Assembly (NCBI GenBank): GCA_028826165.1
Contig: JAPDFW010000065.1
Span: 463,107 to 527,106 of the forward strand
Reading direction: 5' to 3'
Length of the DNA stretch: 64,000 nt
DNA from: Anaeramoeba ignava
Lineage: Eukaryota > Metamonada > Anaeramoebidae
The notes beneath the pieces were generated by a model. It was given only the letters and a program-made list of their open reading frames with translations. It searched no databases and was not told where the DNA came from. Every line of letters starts with the position of its first letter. Within the stretch, counting starts at the first letter, position 1. Both the position numbers and the translations under genes were made by a program. Shown here in pieces: positions 34,344 to 44,335 of the stretch.

Positions 34344-35946
34344 TTAATTTTTCATTAATTCTTTAATCATATTTTCTAAATCAACTGTGTTTTGTGAAAA
34401 AACTCGAATTCCTTCTTCTAACTATTATAAATTAAAATTAAATAAGTAAAAAAAAAGTGGAACAAACAAACAAACAAAAAAAATTTATTTTTCTTACTTT
34501 TTCTGTTGCCATTTGATCTTTTTCAAGCATTTCTCTAAATGTTTTTTCATTCATTTCAACCTTTTTAATATCCATTTGTTTTGTTTTTTCAATATCTAAT
34601 TTTTTTTCGATTGTATCAAAATTATTTTTTAATTCAGCAAGTAAACCTGGAGAAATAGTTAATAAATCACAACCAGCTAATTGGATAATTTCACCTAAAA
34701 ATATTTAAAATTAAATCAAATTAAATATTTAAAATTAAATTAAATATTTAAAATTAAATCAAATATTTAAAATTAAATCAAATATTTAAAATTAAATTAA
34801 ATATTTAAAATTAAATAAAATATTTAAAATTAAACCAAATATTTAAAATTAAATCATTTAAAATATTTGAATATTTTTTTAAATTTTTACCAATATTCCT
34901 GAATGAAGCTCCCATAATCTCAGTTGAATATCCAAATTTCTTGAAATAATTAAAAATATCAGTCACAGAACGAACACCAGGATCTTGATTTGGTTCAAAT
35001 TCTGTTGTTCTTTGTTCTTTTTTATAATACCAATCACGAATTCTTCCAACAAAAGGTGAAATCAAAGTAACACCTGCTTCTGCACATCTTATTGCTTGTC
35101 CAATATTAAATAATAATGTAAGGTTTGTGTGAATTCCTTCTTTTTCTAATTGTTCTGCTGCATTAATTCCTTCCCAAGTTGTTGCTATTTTTAATAATAT
35201 TCTTTCTTTTTTGATTCCTGCTTCTTCATATAATTTTATCAATTTTTTGGCTTTTTTAATTGTTGCCTAAATTATTTGAATATTTAATTTAATTTAATTT
35301 AATTTAATTTAATTTAATTTGGATTTAATTTGGATTTAATTTAATTTAATTTAATTTAATTTGATTTAATTTAATTTAATTTAATTTGATTTAATTTAAT
35401 TTAATTTAATTTAATTTAATTTAATTTAATTTGGATTTAATTTAATTTAATTTAAATTTGATTGGATTTAATAATTTAATTTAGTTTAATTTAATTTAGT
35501 TTAATGATTTAATTTGATTTAATTTAATTTAATTGGATTTAATAATTTAATTTAGTTTAATTTAATTTAATTTAATTTAATTTAATTTAATTTAATTTAA
35601 TTTAATTTAATTTAATTTAATTATTTACTTCAGTATCAAAACTCATTCTTGCATCAATTTCAGTTGAAACACGACCAGGAATAATTTTCAAAATTTCCAA
35701 ACCAAAATTAACAGCAACTTTTTCCATAGCAAGTTCCAAAATATCAGATTCATTTTGTGCATTTTTTTTAGCATAATCAATTGCATCAAGAATAAGTTTC
35801 TTATATTTTTCAATTTTAGAAGCAAGAAGAATAAGCGTTGGATTAGTTGTACTATCTTGTGGTTTGAATTCAGAAATTTTATCAAAATCTCCTGTATCTG
35901 CAACAACTGTTGTAAATTTTTTAAGTTGATCTAAAACAGAAATCAT
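34344..35946 (-). CDS. Transaldolase
   Basis: Four exons (35946-35629, 35266-34891, 34694-34498, 34421-34344) give 322 codons plus stop, the standard length. It interconverts sedoheptulose-7-phosphate plus glyceraldehyde-3-phosphate and erythrose-4-phosphate plus fructose-6-phosphate in the non-oxidative pentose phosphate pathway. Signatures: [26 protein letters not shown], the Schiff-base lysine in [12 protein letters not shown] (Lys132), [61 protein letters not shown]. All catalytic positions look intact. Expected cytosolic: no leader before [11 protein letters not shown]. Introns hold AATTT repeats (35269-35627) and TTTAAAATTAAAT repeats (34696-34888). Confidence 0.95.
34695..35628. repeat. 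AATTT and AAATATTTAAAATT repeats in transaldolase introns
   Basis: Two blocks: 34700-34870 (ATTTAAAATTAAAT 14-mers) and 35275-35625 (TTTAA pentamers with occasional GGATTTAA). Both fill introns between conserved transaldolase exons; coding exon 2 (35266-34891) lies between them. Confidence 0.85.
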
Positions 35947-36390
35947 TTCTTTTGTTTTGAAAGCAAAAACAAAAAAAAATGAAAGAAAAAAAATGAAAAA
36001 AAAAAATTTTGTTTAAAAATTTGTTTTTTTTTCTTTCCACGTGTTTTAAAAAAATATTTCCTTTTGCTTTTTCTTTTAAAAAAATTAAACAATCCAAAAT
36101 AATCTAAATTAATTAAATAAACTAAAATTAATAATCTAAATTAATCTAAATTAAATTAAATAATCTAAATTAAATTAAATAATCCAAAATAAATAATCTA
36201 AAATAATTAAATAATCTAAAATAAATTAAAATAAATAAATAAATCGAATTAAATAAAATTAAATTAATTAAATAAACTAAAATTAAATAATCTAAATTAA
36301 ATAAAATTAAATAAAAATAATCCAAAATTAAAATAAATCGAATATATTTTATTAAAAAAATTTTTTTGTGTAGAATTTAAAAGAATTGTT
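35947..36390. other. Intergenic: transaldolase promoter and AATCTAAATTAAAT repeats
   Basis: 35950-36015 holds AAAATGAAAGAAAAAAAATG blocks, the minus-strand form of TTTTTCATTTTTTTTC. 36080-36340 is an irregular AATAATCTAAATTAAAT repeat. No gene seen. Confidence 0.7.
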
Positions 36391-38041
36391 TCATAAAATC
36401 TTGCATTTCTTTTCATTCTTATCTTCTTTTTTTTTGGGAATCAATTTTAATGTAGTAAGCAATTTTGGATTTAGATGAAAATAATCAACACATTGAGATA
36501 ATTCATCATAAATTAAATTTCTTAAATCCTTTGGGATATCATCTGTATAAAAAAAATAAATCATTGCTCGAATAGTTTCTGTTTTAAAATGACTATAATC
36601 ATAAACAGAATTTGATTTGTCTTCATTTACAGCTAAAAACATTCCTCGATATAATTCACTTCTTATTATTAACATTATTTTATGAACTTTGATTCTTTCT
36701 TTATTTAAAATGATTTCAAAATCTTTACTTTCTTCATCATTCATTATTTTTTTAAAATCATTAATTAATCCTTCTGTTCCTATTCGAAAAGTTGTTTCAC
36801 AAACTTTGGAAAGTTTTTCTTTCAAATTTTTAAATATTGAATAATTTGAATTAATTTCAATTCTTCCAAAATAAATCCATTCTAATAAAATATCTATTTT
36901 TTTCTGTGATTTTTTTGATAAAAGTGGTTTTATTTTCTTTTGGAAAATATTATCATTTATATGTAATCTATTTTGAATAATAAATTTATGAATTGGAATT
37001 TTGATTTTTTGATTGTTTTCATCATAGCATTCAATTTCATCATCACAAAACTCTTTTCTTTCATAAAATTTTCTCAAATCTTCAATTATTGAACCAACAT
37101 CATAAAGTCTTTCAACAATTTCAATATTTTCAAATGAATAAATATTGCTAATAATATCATTTGCCATTTCAGTAAAAGATTCATCAATATTAATATTTTC
37201 TTTTGAAGAAACTTCGTAAAATTTTAATCCAAATTGATCAGCAAAATCTTGAGCTCTTTGTTTTGATATTTGTCTTTGATTTTCTAATTCACATTTTGTT
37301 CCAATTAAATATTTTATTGCTTTTTTAGGAAGTGATTTTTTATTTTCGAGTAATTCAAGAAGACTTCTAAATGAATTTTCATCAGTAATATCGTAACAAA
37401 TAAAAATTCCATCTATAATTCTTCTATGATCTTTTTTAATTTTAATTTTGATTTTAATTTTAATTTTAATTTTGATTTTAATTTTAATTTTAATTTTGAT
37501 TTTGATTTTGATTTTAATTTTAATTTTAATTTTGATTTTAATTTTAATTTTAATTTTGATTTTAATTTTAATTATGATTTTGATTTTGATTTTGATTTTG
37601 ATTTTAATTTTAATTTTAGTTTTAATTTTAATTTTAATTTTTATTTTGATTTTAATTTTAATTTTGATTTTGATTTTAATTTCTAAAAGAGAAAATACTT
37701 TTGATATGATCTTCAAAAGATACTAAATGAATTTAAATAAAATAGAATAAAAGAAAATAAAAAGAAAAGATTTCTTTTGTTAAAATTTTTTTTTAAAAAA
37801 ATTCTTTTCAACTTTTTAAAATTTAAACAAAAAAATATAACAAACAATTTCCAGGATGATCCAAAAAATCAATTTGATAATCTTCATTTTTAAATTGGAA
37901 ATATTTTTTTTGTGAAGGAGAATTACTTTCAAAAATTCCAGTATCATTAAAAATTCCAGTATAAATTCTTTCAATTAAACAAGTTTTCCCAACAAAATTA
38001 TTTCCAATAACAAAAATTTTAATATGTGGTTTGCTAATCAT
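36391..38041 (-). CDS. Rab/Ras-like GTPase fused to two BTB-type segments, CaaX end (copy 1)
   Basis: Exons 38041-37846, 37722-37699 (24 nt) and 37430-36391 join to 419 codons plus stop. GTPase: IKIFVIGNNFVGKTCLI (P-loop intact), FLDHPGN at the switch II site, then from the microexon LSFEDHIK, then RRIIDGIFICYDITDENSF, GTKCELENQ in place of NKxD, and EVSSKEN. The spacing from DHPG to CYDIT equals that of Rab proteins exactly, which supports the microexon. BTB segments: FYERKEFCDDEIECYDEN...IPIHKFIIQNRL and VHKIMLIIRSELYRGMFLA. It ends with a basic run and CKIL, a CaaX-like box. A prenylated GTPase-BTB scaffold, resembling RhoBTB in concept but with a Rab-like core. The non-standard G4 suggests weak or altered guanine specificity. 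Confidence 0.78.
37435..37690. repeat. AAAATT/AAAATC array, intron 2 of Rab-BTB copy 1
   Basis: TTTTAA/TTTTGA hexamers. The minus strand stays open through the intron as a Lys-Ile repeat, so an unspliced reading would insert about 80 KI residues in the GTPase fold. The intron call is preferred because it restores Rab-like spacing. Confidence 0.85.
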
Positions 38042-38210
38042 TTAAATTTATTAAAACTTGGAATAATGAATTTATTATTTAAAATTTCAAATAGTGAAAA
38101 AAAATGAAAAAAAATGAAAAAAAAATGAAAAAATTTTTTGATTTTTTATTTTGATTTTTTTTGAAAATAAATCAATTTTGTTTATAAATCAAACGATAAA
38201 ATTGAATATT

Positions 38211-39761
38211 TTAAAAAATAATGCAAGTTTTTTCATTTGAAGTTTCAATTTCTTTTTGGATTGGACTCAAACATTTTGGATTTAATTGAAAAAAATCAAC
38301 ACATTCAGATAATTCTTCATAAATTGTTTTGTTTAAACCTGTTTGGGATATCATCTGTATAAAAAAAATTAATCATTGCTCGAATAGTTTCTGTTTTAAA
38401 ATGACTATAATCATGAACAGAATTTGATTTATCTTCAGTTACAGATAAAAACATTCCTCGATATAATTCACTTCTTATTATTAACATTATTTTATGAACT
38501 TTGATTCTTTCTTTATTTGAAATGATTTCAAAATCTTTACTTTCTTCATCATTCATTATTTTTTTAAAATCATTAATTAATCCTTTTAATCCAATATCAA
38601 AAGTTGTTTGACAAACTTTGGAAAGTTTTTCTTTCAAATCTCTAAATGTTGAATAATTTGTCATACTTTGAGTTCTTCCTAAATAAACCCATTCTAATAA
38701 AGATTCTACATCTTTTTTATTATTTTGTGATAAAATTGGTTTTATTTTCTTTTGGAAAATATTATCATTTATATGTAATCTATTTTGAATAATAAATTTA
38801 TGAATTGGAATTTTGGTTTTTTTGTAATTTCCATCATAACATCCAATTTCATCATCACAAAATTCTTTTCTTTCATAAAATTTTCTCAAATCTTCAATTA
38901 TTGAAAAAGCATCTTTTTTTATATTTGATGTTGGATCAATTAAATCCCAATTATCCAAAATATCATTTGCCATTTGATTAAAAGATTCATCAACATTAAT
39001 ATTTTCTTTTGAAGAAACTTCGTAAAATTTTAATCCAAATTGATCAGCAAAATCTTGAGCTTTTTGTTTTGATATTTTTCTTTGATTTTCACATTCACAT
39101 TTTGTTCCAATTAAATATTTTATTGCAGCTGAATTTCCATTATTTTCAATTTCATCAAGGAAATCTTTAAGGAATTCAAATGAGTATTCATCAGTAATAT
39201 CATAACAAAGCATATAACCAGAAGTTCCTCTGTATAAAACTGCTAACACAATTCATATTTATTTTAATTTTAATTTTAATTTTAATTTTAATTTTAATTT
39301 TGATTTTAATTTTGATTTTGATTTTAATTTTAATTTTAATTTTAATTTTGATTTTAATTTTAATTTTAATTTTAATTTTAATTTTAATTTTAATTTTAAT
39401 TTTAATTTTAATTTTAATTTTAATTTTGATTTTAATTTTAATTTTTGAATTTAAAAGAAATGTACAAGTTCTACTTTGACGAAAACGATCTAAAAATAAA
39501 ATGGAAAAAAAATTATTAAGAAAAAAAGAATTTTTAAATCAAAAAAAAAAATATTTCAAACCCAAATAAGGATACCAAATTTGAAGTTTTATAGTTCGAT
39601 TTTGAATATAAATATTTTTTATTTTAAATTCAACTCCAATAGTAGACCCATAACTAGAATTATAAATTCCATCACAATATCTTGTAATCAAAAAGATTTT
39701 TCTTGATGAGAATGACCTATAAGTACAATTTAAAAAGAAAATCATATTCTGTATTTTGCAT
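38211..39761 (-). CDS. Rab-like/BTB fusion, copy 2, degenerate GTPase motifs and three single-base breaks
   Basis: Exons 39761-39562, 39489-39466 (24 nt) and 39242-38211. Length matches copy 1 (418 vs 419 codons) only if two missing bases in exon 1 and one extra base at about 38325 are corrected. Readable segments: TEYDFLFKLYL then, across the breaks, IGHSHQEK (P-loop without GK[ST]), ITRYCDGIYNSSYGSTIGVEF (typical Rab switch I), IKLQIWYPYLDRFRQSRT (DTAG replaced by YPYL), SVLYRGTSGYMLCYDITDE, GTKCECENQ, EVSSKEN. The BTB half is well kept. In the corrected frame the end is EKTCIIF, a CaaX box. Nucleotide binding is probably lost, so this is a pseudo-GTPase scaffold or a pseudogene. Confidence 0.65.
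39250..39450. repeat. AAAATT array, intron 2 of Rab-BTB copy 2
   Basis: About 33 TTTTAA units with a few TTTTGA, between GT at 39465 and AG at 39243. Confidence 0.9.
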
Positions 39762-40221
39762 TTTGATGTTTTTTTTTTTTTGCTTTTTTTAAATGAAAAA
39801 TGAAAAATGAAAAATGAAAAAACGTTTTTTCTTTTTTTAATTAATTTAAAAATTAAAAACGTTTTTCTTTTGGAATTAATTTAAAAATTAAATTAAATAA
39901 AATAATTTGTTTTCTTTTTATTGAATCAAATCAAAAAGTGGAATAAAATAATTTAAATTGGAATTAAATTAAATTAAAAAGTGGAATAAAATAATTAAAT
40001 TTGGAATTAAATTAAATTAAATCAAAAATTAAAATTAAAAATTAAATATAAATCAAAAAGTGGAATAAAATAATTTGTTTTGTTTTTGAATTAAAAATGA
40101 AATCAAAAAGTGGAATAAAATAATTAAATTTGAAATTAAATTAAATTAAATCAAAAAGTGGAATAAAATAATTTGTTTTCTTTTTATTGAATCAAATCAA
40201 AAAGTGGAATAAAATAATTTT
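39762..40221. repeat. Six dispersed AAAAGTGGAATAAAATAATT repeats in spacer
   Basis: The spacer between copine stop and Rab-BTB copy 2 starts with ATGAAAA repeats at 39795-39822. It then has six copies of TCAAAAAGTGGAATAAAATA at about 39931, 39975, 40052, 40102, 40151 and 40199, separated by A/T filler. The last copy abuts the copine stop. No reading frame. Confidence 0.8.
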
Positions 40222-42387
40222 TCATTTTAAAACTTCTCTGTAAAATTCAACCATTTGATCTGGAAGCTATAAATTTTAATTTTAATTTTAATTTTAATTT
40301 TAATTTTAATTTTGATTTTAATTTTTAGTTTTACCTTTTCAAACGTTTTTTTTGCAAAACCAACTGGTGAAAGATTTGGATGTGATTCATGAACTAAAAA
40401 ATTCAAAATATCTCTTTTGGGAATAATATTTTTAGCAGATTTTCTTAAATAACCATAATCTAAGTTAAGAATTGTTTTAAAAAAATCACGGTGATGATTT
40501 TTTCCATGTTCTTCAATAATTCTTTTTCCCATCTAATTTTTAAATAATTAAATAATTGAATTTTTGGATTTTTAAATAATTGAATTTTTGGATTTTTAAA
40601 TTTTTGAATTTTTACAAGAATAAAAATAATTGAAACTGGTAAATAAGACATCTCGTAAACTTTTCTTTGTAAAAGTTTTGCTTCTTCCATATTTCCTCTC
40701 AAAAAAATAACCAAAACATGATATTTAGAAGTATCTTTTGCAACTTTTGAAATATTATCTTTAATTTGTTGAATAAGTGGAACAATATTACGACATTCAA
40801 CTCTTTTAAATTTTGATTTTGATTTTGGATTTTGATTTAATTTTGATTTTCATTTGGATTTTGATTTAATTTTAATTTTAATATTGATTTTGATTTTGAT
40901 TTTAATTTTGATTTTAATTTACTGTTTGAATTTTTTGTTTGATAATAATTTCTCATATTCTGTCATAATTGTATCAACTCCAGAAATTCCAGGATTATCA
41001 GGATTTCCATTCAAAGGAAAACAATATTGATTTAAACGCTGAAATTTTCCACCAAAACCATAAGTAAAAATTGGAGTATCACCAAGCCAATTCTCAGACA
41101 TATAAAGACAATTTCGAATAGCATTCTGATAAATACTTCTTTCGTGTGTTTTTGGATTGATATAATGCAAAGATTTTTTCTTTCTCCTTCCTTTATTTGA
41201 ACTTGAAAAATCAATAGCAACATGCAAAGTGATTGAATGATCAGTTCGAAGTAAAGAATCAAAAGTGGGTTCATTCAAAATCATTGAGTTTAAGATATGT
41301 AATACACCCGAGTTCTGGTATTTCTTCTTGTTCTGGTTCTTTGGGTTAATGAGACTCAAATCAATTTTTGGATTTCGAATCAATTCTGAAAATAAAATTT
41401 CATTTTCACCAATAAAATCGGGCTTCCCTGATTTGTTCCAGTCATAGCACTCAATTCTAAGTGCCTCGGGCGGATCACCTCCGAGAAAAGAATGTATTCT
41501 GATCGAAACAGGCACCCAAACAGGATCTAGTGTTTTCATATAAGTTTCTGTTCGATGAACAGGAAACCAATCAGGATTATCAACTCCTTTTGAATAAAAA
41601 ACTAAATATGGATCACTTTTCCCGAAAACATCTTTTTTATCCAATTTACTCGCTGATATACTCATGTTTAATGACGCACCCTCGTTTTTTACATACCACC
41701 CTCGCACTGTGCAAATTGCTGGTGGTTCTTTTGAATATTCTTTTTTTTGCACTATTTGCTTTTTTAATGTCAAATCTGGTTTTTGGAAAATTTCATATAA
41801 TTTAAACTCAATTGACCCATAATAAACTTGTTCTGCTAGTGATTGTGAATCAGAATGAACACTATATACTTGAACAGTCATGCTTTGATTTTGTTCAATA
41901 TCAAAAATGATCTTTTTAAATTGGGGGAAAAAAAGCAAAAAAAAATTTTTTTTTATTTTTAGGGAATTTTTTTTTTAATTGAAATTTTTTGGAAAATTAA
42001 AATAAATCAATACTTGAAATCTTTTCATAAATTTTGGATTTGACATTTCTAAAAATTTGATCAAAAAAAAAAAATTTATTTTTTGAATACAATTTTACCA
42101 TTTTTAAAAATGTATAAAAATCAAAATAAAAATCAAAATGAAATTTGTTTTTTTTTTTTTTAATTTTTTTTAATTACTTTTGCATGATTCAGTTCTTCCA
42201 ATTTCTTCATTATTTTGAAAAAGAACAACCATTGGATTACTTTGACTAAAAAAGAAACAAAAATAATAAATTTTTAAATGATAAAATTTTAAATTAAAAA
42301 ATAATACTTTTTCTTTTCATTTTTTGTAATATTTTCACATGATATTGCAAGAACTATTAATTTTGCTGTTGAAATAAATTGATTCAT
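40222..42387 (-). CDS. Copine (C2-C2-vWA protein)
   Basis: Seven exons (42387-42308, 42245-42178, 42048-42014, 41911-40923, 40802-40616, 40532-40335, 40266-40222) sum to 533 codons plus stop, the normal copine size. C2A: LIVLAISCENITKNEKK, SNPMVVLFQ, GRTESCKKMSNPKFMKRFQ. C2B: LNMSISASKLDKKDVFGKSDPYLVF, TETYMKTLDPVW, IECYDWNKSGKPDFIGE with the Asp residues for Ca2+. The vWA/copine domain: LHVAIDFSSSNKGRRKKKSL, SLHYINPKTHERSIYQNAIR, FTYGFGG, GISGVDTIMTEYEKLL, and VGFAKKTFEKLPDQMVEFYR at the end. Copines bind membranes in a Ca2+-dependent way and recruit partners through the vWA domain. C2A lacks several loop aspartates (KNEKKNQSNP), so Ca2+ binding may rest on C2B. Confidence 0.93.
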
Positions 42388-42584
42388 AATAAAAATAATA
42401 AAAATAATAAGATAAAAAAAAAGAGAAAAATGAAAAAATTTTTTCCATTTTTTTTTTAATAATTTATTCTTCTTAATTTTCAAATAATCACAATCAAAAT
42501 AGATTTTAAGTGAAAATTTTCATTTATCAAGAAAAATAATTTCTAAAAAAAAAATAATAAGAATGAATTTAATTATAATTATAA

Positions 42585-42989
42585 TTAAATTTTTCGTTCT
42601 CTTTCTTGAATATCTTCTAAAGTTGGTAATTTTTTTTCTTTAAAATAAGACCATAAATATTTTCCATTTCCAAGATGTACATCAAAAGTAGTTAATGGAT
42701 TAGCAGAAAAAGAATCAATAATAACTGAATATCCTTTTTTAGATAAATCATCTTTAATTCTTTTTGAAAGTCCATTTTGTCGTCATCCTTTTTATAATTG
42801 AAATATTAAATTGAAAAATTTTTTTAATTCAAATTTTTAATTGAAAAATTTTTTTTGAAATTTTTTTTTACCAGAAGTATAATGAATAAAAACATAAGGT
42901 TTTTTTGAATTTTCTGTTTCAGTTTTAATTGAAATTAGGAAAGAAAGAAAAATCAAAATGAATAATAAAAAATTTAAATTCTTTTTCAT
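42585..42989 (-). CDS. SelW/SelT-like (Rdx family) protein with in-frame TGA, candidate selenoprotein
   Basis: Two exons: 42989-42872 and 42787-42585, 106 codons plus stop, if TGA at 42785-42783 is read as selenocysteine. Exon 1 gives a hydrophobic signal or anchor (LNFLLFILIFLSFLISI) and KKPYVFIHYTSG; exon 2 starts at that TGA (residue 41), then RQNGLSKRIKDDL, FSANPLTTFDVHLGNGKYLW, SYFKEKKLPTLEDI. This matches the SelW/SelT thioredoxin-like fold: beta strand, redox CxxU loop, helix, FEV-strand, W-S and FP-like strand. YTSGU aligns with YCGAU of SelW: U sits exactly at the selenocysteine site while the partner Cys is Thr. The intron has a GTAAAA donor and AAAAAG acceptor, and the frame is consistent on both sides. 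A SECIS element was not established. Confidence 0.68.
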
Positions 42990-43261
42990 TTTGAAAAATG
43001 AAAAAAAAAAAATAAAAAAAAATAAATAAAAAAATTATAAATTACTCATTTTTTAAAATGTTTACTCATCTTTTTTAAATTTTTTTTAAAAGGTTTTTTT
43101 CTTTAATTTTAAATTAAAAATAATAAAAATGCCAATCAAATTAAATTTAAAAAGTTTATTTCAATTTTAATTTAATGTTTATTTTTGGTTTTAAATGAAT
43201 TTAAAATTTTATTTTTAGGAACTAAATTTGAAGAAGTTAAAATTTCCAAAATTTATTATTA

Positions 43262-43831
43262 TTAATTGTCATTATCCAAAGGAACATAATCAATATTTTG
43301 TTCTCTTAATTGTTGTATAATTTCTGGTGGCAATCTTCCAGTTAAACGCATTGCATAACATCCAGGAATACGATCAACTTTTTTAATAAAAAAACGAAAA
43401 AAAACGAAAAAAAAGGTTTTAAGAAATTATTTTTTTGGAATAATTTTTAACATAAATAAAACAAGATACCAAATCCTTTCCATTTTGCAACCCAACTTTC
43501 CTGGGGATTAATTAATGCAATAAGTCTAAAAAACGGATAAAAAAAATGCATTTAAAATTTGTTTTTTAAAAAGGAAGAAAATTTTTGAAAATTAATTTTT
43601 AGAATAATAAGTTGATTTTTAATAAATAAGAAAAAATATCAACCCTTCAAATGAAGGTGTAGTGCATTCGTTTATGCCTTCTTTGTTATTTTTAAGGCTT
43701 AGAAATGGACAATTTTCACATCCATCTTGATTAAATTGTTCAAATGTTTTTACTAATCCGCACGATAAACAAGCTCGTGCAGTATGTGAATTAAGTGGTA
43801 CAATTGTTTTAACTCTTTCTTCTTGTTCCAT
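43262..43831 (-). CDS. SPT4: Transcription elongation factor SPT4
   Basis: Three exons (43831-43644, 43525-43470, 43377-43262) give 119 codons plus stop. Zinc finger: ARACLSCGLVKTFEQF and DGCENCPFL (CxxC...CxxC). Then CTTPSFEGLIALINPQESW, VAKWKGFGKVDRIPGCYAMR and TGRLPPEIIQQL, all hallmark SPT4 segments. SPT4 pairs with the NGN domain of SPT5 to form DSIF, the processivity factor of RNA polymerase II. Complete, with no breaks. Confidence 0.95.
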
Positions 43832-43909
43832 TTATTGAAAAAAGAAAATGAATTTAGAATAAAAAGAAAGAAAATGAAAAAAATGAAAAAAATAAAAAAA
43901 TGAAAAAAA

Positions 43910-44335
43910 TAAATTTTAATTTTGATTTTAATTTTGATTTCAAAATAAATTTCAAAATAAATTTTAATTTAAATTCCAAAATAAATTTTAATTTAAATTC
44001 CAAAATAAATTTTAATTTTGATTTTAATTTAAATTCCAAAATAAATTTTAATTTTTATTTCAATTTAAATTTCAAATTAAATTTCAAAATAAATTTTAAT
44101 TTAAATTTAAATTTCAAAATAAATTTCAAAATAAATTTCAAAATAAATTTTAATTTTGATTTTAATTTTGATTTCAAAATAAATTTCAAAATAAATTTTA
44201 TTTTTGATTTCAAAATAAATTTTAATTTTGATTTCAAATTAAATTTTAATTTTGATTTCAAAATAAATTTCAAATTAAATTTTAAAATAAATTTTAATTT
44301 TGATTTCAATTTGAATTCCAAATTAAATTTTAATT
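43910..44335. repeat. AATTTCAAAATAAATTTTAATTTTGA repeat downstream of the 617-residue gene
   Basis: Spacer between the SPT4 start and the next gene's stop: TTTTGATTTTAATT units mixed with TTTCAAAATAAA. Near 43855-43910 lie AAAATGAAAAAA blocks that form the SPT4 promoter region. No gene. Confidence 0.85.

Noticed and set aside
36391-37716. Single long frame with about 80 Lys-Ile residues before the BTB part of Rab-BTB copy 1
   Set aside because: A GT-AG intron there restores exact Rab spacing and matches the exon structure of copy 2.
40745-40790. Copy of the GTTCCACTT motif
   Set aside because: It is inside copine exon 5 (encoding NIVPLI) and is a chance match.
42400-42584. Possible SECIS (ATGA ... 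AA ... TGAT near 42500) downstream of the SelW-like gene
   Set aside because: Spacing is suggestive, but I could not pair a convincing helix II by eye; left unclaimed.
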